Part shown: positions 44,006 through 53,368 of the stretch, in pieces
How the letters are laid out: each line of letters starts with the position of its first letter
Position numbering within the stretch: the stretch's first letter is position 1
Assembly: GCA_033763335.1 (NCBI GenBank)
Contig: JANRKU010000124.1
Span: 1 to 64,000, forward strand
DNA: 64,000 bases
Source: GCA-2794515 sp033763335
GTDB lineage: Bacteria > Chloroflexota > Anaerolineae > Aggregatilineales > Phototrophicaceae
Direction: 5' to 3'
Program-made: the position numbers and the translations under genes
Notes under the pieces: model-generated
The model's input: only the letters and a program-made list of their open reading frames with translations
What the model was told of the DNA's origin: nothing
Databases searched by the model: none

Positions 44006-45200
44006 ACGCAATATCAAAATTTATCACCTCTTAAATATCGCCAGTGCCGCCGCATTTATAAACGGTAACTGGATATTTTTGTGGTTGAGAGTCATGACCT
44101 TTGGGCAATTGGGGGTGGTAGATGCCACCGCCTTTGCCTTTGGGTTATTTATGGAAGTCCCCACAGGGGGGTTATCGGATATGTTGGGCAAGCGTTGGAC
44201 GCTCATCCTGTCAATGTTCCTCAACGGACTCGGATTTTTTATCATGGGCGCGGCGACCAGCATTTGGGGCATTGTGGTCGGGTTTTGGTTCACCCAAACC
44301 GCATGGGCATTTTATTCTGGCGCGGCGGATGCGATGGCATACGATTCCCTCAAGACCATCGGAGAAGAATCGCGTTACGATAAAGTGAGTTCGTTCACCA
44401 ATTCCATTTCGGTGTTCACTGTGGGGGCATGTGCGCTCATCGGTGGCTGGATGTATAACATAGATGCACGACTCCCCCATTATGCGTGGGGATTTGTGCT
44501 ATTCATGGGCTTTTTTATCGCATTGGGGATAAAAGAACCGCCAATTGATACCGTAAAATTCACCGTAAAAAATTATCTCAATCAGTTATCACAGGGATTT
44601 AAGCAATTGGCACGCCCAGAATTGCGTTATTTTACGCCGTTGATTTTTGCCACATTGGGCGTGCATTATTTGTTCACCTTTGGACTTATTCAACCAACTA
44701 TGGCGACTGATTTTGGCTTTTTTGCCGATGGGCAGGCAGTCATTTTTTCCATAATGGGATTTGCATCTGCGGGGACAATGTTACTCATCCCACTTATGCG
44801 AAAACGTATTAGTGATATGCGCGGGTTGGTATTATTGGCGCTGTTGTTGGCGGGGTTATATTTTATAGCTACTACCCATCCCAATATGCTTATAGGGGCA
44901 GTTGTACTCATTCTAGTGCGGTCTGTGGGCGGGTTATCATCGGCTTGGGCATCTATTGTGGTGAACCGTGAAATTCCATCGGAATATCGCGCCACCACCC
45001 TCTCGACTGTCGCGCTCCTCAGTAAAATTCCATATATCGTCACAGCCGTGATTGCGGGGGCATTGGCAGAAAATGGTCAATTTAGCCTATTTTATTGGGG
45101 AGTCATCTTGTTTTTAATCGGGATAGTGGTCAGCGTAACAGTCGCCTATCGGGTCTATCGCAAACCACTCACCCACCCAGCGACTTCACCCACGCCCTAA
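43989..45200 (+). CDS. MFS transporter
   Basis: A 403-residue major facilitator with about twelve predicted helices. The loop 2-3 motif appears as GLSDMLGKRWTLI, the family A-like motif. It begins inside the last six codons of the CM-DAHP synthase gene (17-base overlap), so translation may be coupled. Substrate unknown; a shikimate or aromatic exporter would fit the position but is only a guess. The 3' end overlaps the convergent fabD gene by 32 bases. Confidence 0.8.
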   Translation: MNLAYRRNIKIYHLLNIASAAAFINGNWIFLWLRVMTFGQLGVVDATAFAFGLFMEVPTGGLSDMLGKRWTLILSMFLNGLGFFIMGAATSIWGIVVGFWFTQTAWAFYSGAADAMAYDSLKTIGEESRYDKVSSFTNSISVFTVGACALIGGWMYNIDARLPHYAWGFVLFMGFFIALGIKEPPIDTVKFTVKNYLNQLSQGFKQLARPELRYFTPLIFATLGVHYLFTFGLIQPTMATDFGFFADGQAVIFSIMGFASAGTMLLIPLMRKRISDMRGLVLLALLLAGLYFIATTHPNMLIGAVVLILVRSVGGLSSAWASIVVNREIPSEYRATTLSTVALLSKIPYIVTAVIAGALAENGQFSLFYWGVILFLIGIVVSVTVAYRVYRKPLTHPATSPTP

Positions 45201-46128
45201 GTGATGCCACACTGTTAATGGTCACGCGCTCCGCTTCACGGTGGATGCGCTTGACCAACCCGGTCAATACATCGCCAGGTCCTATTTCAATGAATAATGT
45301 TGCCCCACCATCATGCACCATCGCCTCGATAGATTCGCGCCAACGCACTGCATGGGTCAATTGCCGATTCAACTGAAAGCGAATATCTTCTAGGGCAATC
45401 ATGGGGACACCACTGGCATTGCTATAAATACAATTTTCTGGGGTATTAAACGGGGTATTGCCCAACGCATTGCTAAATTGCCCTGTGACAGATGACATCA
45501 GAGGCGAATGTGCCGCCACACTTACTGCGAGGCGTATCGCTTTTTTTGCGCCTCGTGTCTGTGCCACCCCAACCGCGTAATCCACAGCCCGTTCAAATCC
45601 AGAAATAACCACCTGTCCCGGACAATTATCATTGGCAACCACAACCACTTCCCCAATATGTTGGGTGGCTTCCAGACAAATGGCTTCTACTGTATCTAAA
45701 TCGAGTCCCAAAAGCGCCGCCATCGCCCCCGGACGAATTTCGCCCGCCTTTTTCATCAATTTACCCCGTTCCCGCACCAAGCGCACCCCATCTTCAAATT
45801 TTAGGGCGTTGCCTGCTGTGAGTGCGGTAAGTTCGCCCAAGCTATGCCCTGCCGCCAAAAATGGCTTCACTTGTGGGGCTTCATGTTGCAACGCATGAAG
45901 CATGGCAACACTGCATACATAAACAGCAGGTTGGGTGTTAATCGTCTCATTGAGTGTGGCTTCATCTCCCCTAAACATCAATTCTGAGAGTTTGAATCCC
46001 AAAATATCATCTGCTTGGTCAAAAATCTGACGCGATACAGCATATTCCGCATAAAAATCTGCACCCATGCCAACATATTGCGAATTTTGACCGGGGAATA
46101 AAAAGGCGCTACGCAACCAATTTACCAC
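45169..46128 (-). CDS. fabD: Malonyl-CoA:ACP transacylase
   Basis: A 319-residue FabD that moves malonyl from CoA to ACP for fatty acid synthesis. The N-terminal FLFPGQNSQYVGMG is the signature, GHSLGEL provides the nucleophile Ser (about residue 96), and the Arg/His region appears in the middle. The start is GTG 46128 with an AGGAG upstream. rpmF precedes it, which matches the common rpmF-fab gene order, but plsX, fabH, fabG and acpP are absent here. A hairpin separates it from rpmF. The 3' end overlaps the MFS gene. Confidence 0.93.
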   Translation of the reverse strand: MVNWLRSAFLFPGQNSQYVGMGADFYAEYAVSRQIFDQADDILGFKLSELMFRGDEATLNETINTQPAVYVCSVAMLHALQHEAPQVKPFLAAGHSLGELTALTAGNALKFEDGVRLVRERGKLMKKAGEIRPGAMAALLGLDLDTVEAICLEATQHIGEVVVVANDNCPGQVVISGFERAVDYAVGVAQTRGAKKAIRLAVSVAAHSPLMSSVTGQFSNALGNTPFNTPENCIYSNASGVPMIALEDIRFQLNRQLTHAVRWRESIEAMVHDGGATLFIEIGPGDVLTGLVKRIHREAERVTINSVASLRAWVKSLGG

Positions 46129-46152
46129 AATGTTGCTCCTCTTATAAAAGAC

Positions 46153-46179
46153 AAAACCGCGCTTATTCTAGCACGGTTT
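46153..46179 (-). terminator. Hairpin between rpmF and fabD
   Basis: AAAACCGCGC and GCACGGTTT form a stem with one mismatch around TTATTCTA; on the minus strand it is followed by a T-rich stretch. It could terminate or attenuate rpmF transcription before fabD. Confidence 0.5.
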
Positions 46180-46209
46180 CATCAGTTTTCTGAACAGTGA
46201 GTTAAAAGA

Positions 46210-46395
46210 CTAGTCTTCTTTAACGTCAATGATTTGTTGACCTTTATATTGCCCAGTTGTGGGGTTCACATGATGTGCGAGGCGATATTCACCGGTATCG
46301 GCATCAAGGACAATATTAGGCAGTGACAAGAAATCATGAGCGCGACGACGGTCACGACGGCTCTTAGAAACTTTACGTTTTGGTAATGGACCCAT
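46210..46395 (-). CDS. rpmF: 50S ribosomal protein L32
   Basis: A 61-residue L32. The basic N-terminus PLPKRKVSKSRRDRRRAHD is diagnostic, and YKGQQIID matches the C-terminal family segment. The two zinc-binding CxxC pairs of many L32s are replaced (LDADTGEYR and NPTTGQ), so this is a zinc-free form. It is part of the large ribosomal subunit. A strong promoter (TTGACA-18-TATACT) precedes it, and a hairpin follows before fabD. Confidence 0.92.
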   Translation of the reverse strand: MGPLPKRKVSKSRRDRRRAHDFLSLPNIVLDADTGEYRLAHHVNPTTGQYKGQQIIDVKED

Positions 46396-46443
46396 GCTGA
46401 ATTTCCTTCAAATTGGCTTTAATCGGCTTTAATCAGAATGAAA

Positions 46444-46473
46444 AGTATAGTGGCAATATGCCCATCATGTCAA
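46444..46473 (-). promoter_or_regulatory. Promoter of rpmF
   Basis: TTGACA (46468-46473) and TATACT (46444-46449) with an 18-base spacer, about 50 bases before the rpmF start. Confidence 0.65.
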
Positions 46474-46578
46474 GATAGATACATGACTAGGCAAGTGGCT
46501 AAAAAATTTGCTGAATTATTTTATGGGTATTACAATCAGTGAATGTCTGATTATATTCTTTAACATGAGGAACACCCC

Positions 46579-46932
46579 ATGAAAACTGTCTTGATTGCCG
46601 AAGATAATGATGATTTACGGACCATTTTTTATAAGGCATTTGATAAAACCATTTTTGATGTGCGAACTGCCATAGATGGGGAAGATGCCATCGCTAAAAT
46701 TGACCAATTATTGCCCGATATTATCATTCTTGATGTAGATATGCCAAAAATTTCGGGATTTGAGGTGTTGCGCTATTTACAAAATGCCGATTTACATCCT
46801 GCCGTTATTTTGGTCACTGGCAATACGATTGCGGCAGATTCGCCAGAAGCAGAAAATGCCGATTTGGTCTTGGTCAAACCCGTCAGCATCAGAGAACTCA
46901 TCACGTTTGTCAAGCGATTTACGAATAACTAA
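46579..46932 (+). CDS. Single-domain response regulator
   Basis: A 117-residue receiver-only protein. IAEDNDDLR supplies the acidic pocket, Asp52 in LDVDMP is the phosphorylation site, and Thr80 and Lys100 are the switch residues. There is no output domain, so it may act as a phosphate relay or by protein binding. GAGGAACACCCC precedes ATG. It is convergent with the GNAT-GAF-kinase gene (4-base overlap of stops), so the kinase is a natural candidate partner, but this is only inference from proximity. Confidence 0.88.
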   Translation: MKTVLIAEDNDDLRTIFYKAFDKTIFDVRTAIDGEDAIAKIDQLLPDIIILDVDMPKISGFEVLRYLQNADLHPAVILVTGNTIAADSPEAENADLVLVKPVSIRELITFVKRFTNN

Positions 46933-48740
46933 GCCTTACTTTTACCTTCATAGGCAAAGGGCAAACTCACTGTAAACTGACTTCCCGTACCAATCTGGCT
47001 GGTAACAGTGATAGTCCCTCCCATCAGCGTGACCAGTTTTTTGACAATTGCCAAACCCAAACCTGTGCCACCCCGTTGTTGTCCACTGACGGTTTGCTGA
47101 AATTCCTCAAAAATACTATTCAATTGGTCTTGTGGAATCCCAATACCCGTATCAGAAACCCGCACATACCATGTCTCATCATCTACCCGACCACATGATA
47201 AAGTCACTTGTCCCTTATCCGTAAACTTGATGGCATTAGAGATAAAATTGGTAATCACTTGCTTCATCCGCCCCCAATCACCAAAAGCACGTAAAGGCAT
47301 ATTTTTATCGAGTTCCAATTGATAAATTAACCCCTTACGAATAGCTAGTGATTCGGTTTCAGTGAAAATATCATTCACCAAAGCGGCAATACTAAAATCG
47401 GACGGGATAATTTCGGTAAAACCTGCACCCATCTTTGAAAAATCGAGGACTTGGTTAATGAGATACAACAGTTGTTTAGAATTGGCAAAAATCCGCCTCA
47501 TAAATTCTTGTTGCTCATCTGAGAGGTCGCCTAACAATCCTTCCAAATACAATTGGGTATATCCCATGATAGCATTCAGTGGGGTGCGAATTTCATGGGA
47601 CATGGTGGCAACAAATTTGCCCTTAACGGCATTGGCTTCATCAGCTTGTTTACGCGCTTCTTCTAATGCCAGATTGGTTTGGCGCAATGTTTCATTTTGA
47701 AATTCAATAATGGCTTGCGATTGTTTGCGTTCTTCAATTTCTTCCAATGCCTGTTGATATAACTCGACATTATCAATCACCACCGCAATCAATTGGGCAA
47801 ATTGCATCCCCCGTTGAACATCATTTTCGCTAAATGGATAATCTGGCTCAACACGCGCCATCGCCAGCACACCGATGCACTTATCCCCTAATAAAATGGG
47901 GAAATCCCCCACTGCCCGCAATTGGGCATCATCATATAAAACCCGTTTACCCGACCATTTGAAATAATCATCTACTAAAACAGGTTGTTTGGTATCAAAT
48001 GCCCGCCATGTCACGAGTGCTTCGCCTCGTTTTACGGTGTCTCCAAGCAAATATGGCTGGTTGGCAGTATAGGCACGAACAACCAATGTATCCCCTTCTA
48101 GGAGCATAATCTCCCCATAGGGGGCATCCAAAAAGGTGGCGGCATCTTCTACAATTTGGGTGAGCAATTCGTCTTTGCTATGCCGATTGAGCAATCCCAA
48201 AATAATTTCATACAACACGGTCAAATATTCGCCCGTAGAGGTCTTATCTGGTTTTGAATAATAGCGTAAACTTTCATGATAAGTAGGCGGACGATTGTCC
48301 TTCACGGCATCGCTTACTGCGAGTGCTTTTTTTAATGAATAACGGGTATGACCGGGCGGAAAGCCATCTAATTGACCGTACACCACATAGCCTAATTTTT
48401 GATAGAATGGCAATGCCTGAAAACTAAAGGTCTCCAAAATAATATTGGTATACCCTTTCTCAATGGCGATTTCTTCTGCCCGCATCATCAATTTTTCGCC
48501 ATAACCCTGCCCACGTACCGTCTCCGATACCCACAAAATATCTATCATCAACCAACCCCAAATCGAATCGCCTAAAAGCCCACCAACAACCTCATCTTGT
48601 TCATTCAATGCAAATAATGAGAATGATACAAGGTCACGACTCCCAACCGATTTGCGATTATGGGCATATAACCCTTGTTTGACGGTATTTTCCCAATCGG
48701 GATTAGGCGTATTAGTATATTCGATACGGATTTGTGACAT
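46929..48740 (-). CDS. GNAT acetyltransferase - GAF - histidine kinase fusion
   Basis: A 603-residue fusion. Residues 1-135 are a GNAT domain (motif A WVSETVRGQGYGEKLM and the C-terminal YQKLGYVVYGQLDG). A GAF domain follows (about 190-330, LFDAPYGEIMLLEGDTLVVRAYT and VLAMARVEPDYPFSE). A coiled coil joins it to HisKA (His382 in MSHEIRTPLNA) and HATPase_c (NFISNAIKFT, DTGIGIP, GTGLGLAIV). No transmembrane helix. A GNAT domain on a histidine kinase is unusual and may regulate the kinase by acetyl-CoA or acylate a partner. The single-domain response regulator lies next to it convergently. Confidence 0.82.
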   Translation of the reverse strand: MSQIRIEYTNTPNPDWENTVKQGLYAHNRKSVGSRDLVSFSLFALNEQDEVVGGLLGDSIWGWLMIDILWVSETVRGQGYGEKLMMRAEEIAIEKGYTNIILETFSFQALPFYQKLGYVVYGQLDGFPPGHTRYSLKKALAVSDAVKDNRPPTYHESLRYYSKPDKTSTGEYLTVLYEIILGLLNRHSKDELLTQIVEDAATFLDAPYGEIMLLEGDTLVVRAYTANQPYLLGDTVKRGEALVTWRAFDTKQPVLVDDYFKWSGKRVLYDDAQLRAVGDFPILLGDKCIGVLAMARVEPDYPFSENDVQRGMQFAQLIAVVIDNVELYQQALEEIEERKQSQAIIEFQNETLRQTNLALEEARKQADEANAVKGKFVATMSHEIRTPLNAIMGYTQLYLEGLLGDLSDEQQEFMRRIFANSKQLLYLINQVLDFSKMGAGFTEIIPSDFSIAALVNDIFTETESLAIRKGLIYQLELDKNMPLRAFGDWGRMKQVITNFISNAIKFTDKGQVTLSCGRVDDETWYVRVSDTGIGIPQDQLNSIFEEFQQTVSGQQRGGTGLGLAIVKKLVTLMGGTITVTSQIGTGSQFTVSLPFAYEGKSKA

Positions 48741-48854
48741 TTAGATAACCCTTAAAATCAACAATAAGCTATCTCCCTATCATAGCACTACAAGAGAGAT
48801 AAAAATGTCACTTTATTTTGAATTTTTTATGAAAATTAAGCCAATATATGGATA

Positions 48855-48906
48855 CCCAGAATACCGCCAGCCATATGGAATCACATGGGGTTAGCGGTAT
48901 TCTGGG
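48855..48906. terminator. Long inverted repeat downstream of the FtsK-like fragment gene
   Basis: 13-bp arms (CCCAGAATACCGC / GCGGTATTCTGGG) enclose a 26-base loop. It lies 13 bases downstream of the minus-strand stop at 48919. There is no strong T tract, so termination is not proven; it may be a different palindromic element. Confidence 0.55.
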
Positions 48907-48918
48907 CAAAAAAGCAGG

Positions 48919-50322
48919 TTAATCTTTTAATCCCGCCAATAAACTACCCAACAAGGCTTTATCGGTGAGGCTATCGGGTTCAAAGCGCATATCTCCAACT
49001 GAAAAACCAGTCGAATCTGCCGATATAACCACCGATTCCCGCATCAAAGCAGATAAATCAAGTGAACGATTGGCTTTATCCACCACCGCCAGCAATAACA
49101 CACCCGCTTTGCTACCACGTTCTATCAAAGTCGTTAGGCGTTCTTGTGCTTTGGGGTTAAATCCATTAGACAAATCAGCCACACAAATGAATTGATAGGG
49201 TGCAAAAATTTTAGCTTGTGCGTTATAGGCGGTTAGGGTCTTATAAACGATGCCGAGATGGTCTTGGCTATATTGGCGGATATGGTGCAATGCCGCTTGT
49301 AACCCGTCATTAATTTCATCTGCATCGCGCAATAAATTCCCTACCCCAAATGATTTAGGGAGGCGATTGGCGAATGGCAACACATTCTCAGTAGTATCTA
49401 TCAGTGTAAATTTTGCAGTTTCAGATGGCACTGTCACCAATAACCGCATAATGATGGATTGTAATAAGGCTTGTGCTTTGGCGAATTGGTCGGTATCGGC
49501 AAGGATGATGAGGTGTTTATCTGTTTGGAACGGGATGAGCATGGGAACGCTTGCGCCTTGTGTATCATCACCTAAATATTTGCCCAAACGAATAATCTCT
49601 GGGAATGTCGTTGGTCGGGTTGGTTTGCGGATGAATGATTCCCATTCAGCATATTTCCATTCTCGCGCAACTGCCCCTAAATCATCAAATAGCGCGTTAG
49701 CACGCGCATGAATGGCATCAATTTTGGCTTGCATATCGGTTTCGGCATGGGTAATTTGTGCTTGATAATCAGCATCTACCCCTGTTTTTGTCTGCTCTAT
49801 AAGCGCGGGGAGTTGGTCAGTTTCAAATGTTGATAATCCCGCTAACGCATCCACCAATGATTGGTCAAAGGCGGTAAATTGTGTGATGAGCGTATCGTCT
49901 AAATCGGGTTTACGGCTAAATATCCCACGCCGTCCGCCATTATCCAAATATTTAGCGATAGCTTCATCTGCCCGAATAAGGGTTTTGAGCGCATCAAAAT
50001 CTGATTTTAATTTGTCTATGTGGGCGTGCCATTCGGGAAGGGAAAAGGTGAGAGAATTGGCGACTGTCCCAACAGCAGGTAATTTGCCCAAATCATCTAA
50101 ATCATCACGTAAGTCGGTTAAATCTTCGGCTAAAGATTGGACTTGTTTTTGAAGGGTTATGAAATCGAGCCGAAGGTTATCGGCATCAATTCGCTTGACG
50201 GTGCGATTTTTATCCAATTCCGCCACAAAAGCCGTGTAATCTGCTTGTGCTTGTTCGATTTCATCTTGGAATGGACGTAATGATGCCACCAATTGCATTG
50301 TATCTGGGATGATTTGGGTCAT
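48919..50322 (-). CDS. Coiled-coil protein related to the N-terminal region of actinobacterial FtsK-like proteins
   Basis: A 467-residue protein. Residues about 1-210 are strongly helical coiled coils with many Leu, Asp and Gln. The second half (HLIILADTDQFAKAQALLQSIIMRLLVTV; TAYNAQAKIFAPYQFICVADLSNGFNP; TLIERGSKAGVLLLAVVD) closely resembles segments of FtsK/SpoIIIE-like proteins I know from Actinobacteria. Those continue into a Walker-A ATPase, whereas this protein ends before any Walker motif, so the motor domain is missing or has never been present. Role unknown. ATG 50322 with AAAGGTG upstream is preferred to GTG 50331. Confidence 0.6.
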   Translation of the reverse strand: MTQIIPDTMQLVASLRPFQDEIEQAQADYTAFVAELDKNRTVKRIDADNLRLDFITLQKQVQSLAEDLTDLRDDLDDLGKLPAVGTVANSLTFSLPEWHAHIDKLKSDFDALKTLIRADEAIAKYLDNGGRRGIFSRKPDLDDTLITQFTAFDQSLVDALAGLSTFETDQLPALIEQTKTGVDADYQAQITHAETDMQAKIDAIHARANALFDDLGAVAREWKYAEWESFIRKPTRPTTFPEIIRLGKYLGDDTQGASVPMLIPFQTDKHLIILADTDQFAKAQALLQSIIMRLLVTVPSETAKFTLIDTTENVLPFANRLPKSFGVGNLLRDADEINDGLQAALHHIRQYSQDHLGIVYKTLTAYNAQAKIFAPYQFICVADLSNGFNPKAQERLTTLIERGSKAGVLLLAVVDKANRSLDLSALMRESVVISADSTGFSVGDMRFEPDSLTDKALLGSLLAGLKD

Positions 50323-50358
50323 ATTGCTCACCTTTCAATAATTGCTAACAAGCCAATT

Positions 50359-51609
50359 TTATAATTGATGCAAAATATCTGCAAAGCGGTCAATTTCTGC
50401 GAGGGTGTTATAGTGTGCCAGCCCAATCCGCACCATCCCGTGTTCGGTATGTCCTAAGCGTGCCATAATTTCGACAGCATAATAATTGCCATCCCACACA
50501 TAAATATCATGTTTGGCAAAATGTTGGGCAATTTCATGAGGGGTATGTTTATTATGGGTAAAAACCACAGTAGGGCATCGTTCATCCAACCGTGTGCGGT
50601 CTGTAATGCCAAAAATCTGCACCCCATTTGTCGCTTCTAGCACATCCAATAAACGCGAAATGAGCATTTTTTCGTATTGACGAATACCTTCCATACCCAT
50701 TTTAAGTGATTTGGCGCGGTTGGTAAAAACAGAAAATTGGTCAGAATACTCCATACAATATTCCTCTCCAATTTTCTCAATATAGTCTATCGCACTTCCC
50801 ACCGCAAAAATCCCCTCAAAATTGGGTGTTCCTGTCTCCCAGCGATAGGGTGTGTAATCCTTTGCGGGGCGTACTTTATAAGCAGGTAAGGCTTCTAATA
50901 GGTCATAGCGCCCCCACAAAATGCCCACATGCGGACCAAAAAATTTATAGGCAGAGCAGAGCAAAAAATCACATCCGAGTGCTTGAACATCCAATGGCAC
51001 ATGCGGGGCAGATTGCACCGCATCCACGACACATAATGCGCCTGCCGCGTGTGCCATCTGCGAAATTTGTGCAATAGGGTTCAATGTGCCAACGGCATTG
51101 GAACAATGGACAGTCGCCACCAATTTTGTGCGGTCATTCAATGCCCCTTCCAGCGTATTGAGGTCAAGCGTGCAGTCATCTGGGTTAATATCTACCCAGC
51201 GCACAACAAAGCCATGCTCCTCTGCAATTCGCAACCACGGGGCAACATTGGCATCATGATCCATGCGGGTGAGGATAATTTCATCGCCTGCTTTCATCGT
51301 TTGTGCCAATGCACGACTCAAACTAAAGGCAAGTGTGGTCATATTTGCGCCAAAAACAATTTCATCTGGATTCGGCGCATGGAGAAAATCGGCTACTTTT
51401 GCACGCGCATCTCGCACCATCGCATCGGTTTTATGACTGGTGGCAAATGTCCCACCCTGATTGGCATTCATCGTGGTGAAATAAGCACCAAAGGCATCCA
51501 TGACCATCTGGGGAACTTGTGACCCTGCGGGGTTATCAAAGAAAATTGGGGCATTAGGGCGACTAACAGACGGGAAAAATGAGCGAATTTTATCTACTGG
51601 AAATGACAT
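50359..51609 (-). CDS. Cysteine desulfurase-like PLP enzyme lacking the catalytic cysteine
   Basis: A 416-residue fold-type I PLP enzyme of the SufS/VC1184-like group. The PLP-binding Lys is in LLCSAYKFFGPH; FDNPAGSQVP and MDHDANVAPWL are group motifs. The C-terminal region where SufS carries its catalytic Cys (RAGHHCAQP-type) reads ARLGHTEHGMVRIGLA, with no cysteine, so desulfurase chemistry is doubtful. The start is Met 51609 (or 51612), with AAAGGG in the leader; the frame is open further upstream. It may act on another amino acid or a beta-elimination reaction. The neighbouring GAF kinase is divergent. Confidence 0.75.
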   Translation of the reverse strand: MSFPVDKIRSFFPSVSRPNAPIFFDNPAGSQVPQMVMDAFGAYFTTMNANQGGTFATSHKTDAMVRDARAKVADFLHAPNPDEIVFGANMTTLAFSLSRALAQTMKAGDEIILTRMDHDANVAPWLRIAEEHGFVVRWVDINPDDCTLDLNTLEGALNDRTKLVATVHCSNAVGTLNPIAQISQMAHAAGALCVVDAVQSAPHVPLDVQALGCDFLLCSAYKFFGPHVGILWGRYDLLEALPAYKVRPAKDYTPYRWETGTPNFEGIFAVGSAIDYIEKIGEEYCMEYSDQFSVFTNRAKSLKMGMEGIRQYEKMLISRLLDVLEATNGVQIFGITDRTRLDERCPTVVFTHNKHTPHEIAQHFAKHDIYVWDGNYYAVEIMARLGHTEHGMVRIGLAHYNTLAEIDRFADILHQL

Positions 51610-51727
51610 CATGACCCTTTCTGGAGATTTGTATATAAAAAAATGCAAAAAAATGCTTAAATTAAGGTGCAATATCATTGAGGATATGCTACCCTAAAGA
51701 GTAGAGTTATACCAACTGTGAGAAATT

Positions 51728-53335
51728 ATGGACAAGACCTTCACCCTTAGCGAACAAAATCGCCAATTGCTCCAAGAGATTAAACGCCGAACCAATCAAA
51801 TGGCGGCAATTAAAGTCGTCACCAGCATGGTGGGGCAATCGTTAGATTTAGAAAAAACACTCGCAACCGCACTCGAAATCGCCGTAGAAATCGTAGATGC
51901 CGAAGCCAGTGGCATCAGCCTCATAGACCATGAAGCAGGCGAATTGGTGCTACGCGCACAACGGGGCTGGATTAATGATTTTGTGGTCACAAATCCCATG
52001 CGTATCCCGTTGGGGATGGGCATGTCGGGCGAAGTGTTTGAAAAAGATGATGTTGTCGTCTATAACAACCTCGATGGCACACAAGATTATGCTGTCCCCG
52101 GATTCCGCCGTGAACATTTCCGCTCTATAGCCCTTGCGCCCATGCACGCACGCGGTCAAATCATCGGCATTTTGAGCATCATGAGCAAAAGAGTCAATAG
52201 CTTTGATGATGAGCTAATATCTGTTTTGCGTGTTGTCGCAGATACAGTGGGCGTAGCACTCGAAAATTCGCGCCTCTATACCGAAAGCCTAGAACAGAAA
52301 AAACGCCTTTCTGCAATTTTGGATGCCACAGCCGATGGCATTATTGCCACCGACCAAGATGGGCGAGTACGCCTTATCAACAATTCTGCCGCACGGATGT
52401 TATCGCTCAAAAATGACCGTGCTGTTGGGATACCCTTGCGCGAATTACCCCTGCCCCCGCGCATCCGCGATGCACTATTGCGTCCTTTGGCATCGGATGA
52501 AGAAGAAAAAACCTTTCAGGTAACGCTGGATAATGACCATGTCATTGCTGTCCTCATATCGGCAGTGGTCAATGACTCACCCATGATAGACACGCCCAAA
52601 CAAGATGGGTGGGTCATCGTGTTGCAAGATGTAACCCATATCAAACAGGCAGAAATCGCCCGCGCACAATTCATGCAAGCCGCCGCCCATGATATGCGGA
52701 ATCCGCTTAGTGTGACCTATAGCTCTATTATCACCTTAAACAAATTATTGACGCATAAAGACCCCGCCGTAGAAGAAATTATCCACTTGGCGCTGGGTGG
52801 CTTAGACCGTTTGCGGACGCTCATTGATGATTTATTGCATTTAGAGCATATCGAGAGTGGCTATGGCTTTAAGCTAACCGAATTTAGTCTGTTGGATGTG
52901 TTGCATGAGGTGAGTAAAGAGAGTTTTATGTTGATGGTAGACAAAGCCATTACCCTCACCCTCGATGTTCAACCCGATATCCCCATGATAAAAGCCGATG
53001 TACGCTGGTTCAAACGTGCCTTACACAATTATCTGGGCAATGCGACCAAATATACACAAAAAGGTGGCGCGGTAAAATTGCGCGTCTACACAAAAAATGA
53101 CTTTTTGCATGTGGAAGTGATTGATAACGGACCGGGCATACCCCTTAGCGCCCACGCCCATTTATTTGAGCGATTCTACCGCGTGGATGGCAACAAAGCA
53201 GAAGGCAGTGGCTTGGGCTTGGCGATTGTCAAATCGGTAGCGATTGCACACGGCGGTGATGTGTATCTGCGGAGTAAACCGGGCGAAGGCACGACCTTTG
53301 GCTTCACCATGCCACTCAATCCACCAGAGAAATAA
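51728..53335 (+). CDS. GAF-PAS sensor histidine kinase
   Basis: A 535-residue cytosolic histidine kinase. A GAF domain fills about residues 25-180 (IVDAEASGISLIDHEAGELVLRAQ), a PAS domain about 195-300 (RLSAILDATADGIIATDQDGRVRLIN), then HisKA with His321 in QAAAHDMRNPLSVT and HATPase_c (NYLGNATKYT, DNGPGIP, GSGLGLAIVKS). No transmembrane helix or receiver domain. The GAF could bind a cyclic nucleotide or chromophore, but no Cys attachment site is evident. The signal and partner are unknown. A palindromic terminator follows at 53341-53366. Confidence 0.87.
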   Translation: MDKTFTLSEQNRQLLQEIKRRTNQMAAIKVVTSMVGQSLDLEKTLATALEIAVEIVDAEASGISLIDHEAGELVLRAQRGWINDFVVTNPMRIPLGMGMSGEVFEKDDVVVYNNLDGTQDYAVPGFRREHFRSIALAPMHARGQIIGILSIMSKRVNSFDDELISVLRVVADTVGVALENSRLYTESLEQKKRLSAILDATADGIIATDQDGRVRLINNSAARMLSLKNDRAVGIPLRELPLPPRIRDALLRPLASDEEEKTFQVTLDNDHVIAVLISAVVNDSPMIDTPKQDGWVIVLQDVTHIKQAEIARAQFMQAAAHDMRNPLSVTYSSIITLNKLLTHKDPAVEEIIHLALGGLDRLRTLIDDLLHLEHIESGYGFKLTEFSLLDVLHEVSKESFMLMVDKAITLTLDVQPDIPMIKADVRWFKRALHNYLGNATKYTQKGGAVKLRVYTKNDFLHVEVIDNGPGIPLSAHAHLFERFYRVDGNKAEGSGLGLAIVKSVAIAHGGDVYLRSKPGEGTTFGFTMPLNPPEK

Positions 53336-53340
53336 TGATA

Positions 53341-53366
53341 TATGGGAATGGGATGCCATTCCCATA
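53341..53366. terminator. Bidirectional hairpin between convergent genes
   Basis: An 11-bp perfect inverted repeat (TATGGGAATGG / CCATTCCCATA) with a four-base loop, placed between the kinase stop (+) at 53335 and the TIR-like stop (-) at 53369. No long T tract is present. Confidence 0.6.
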
Positions 53367-53368
53367 CC

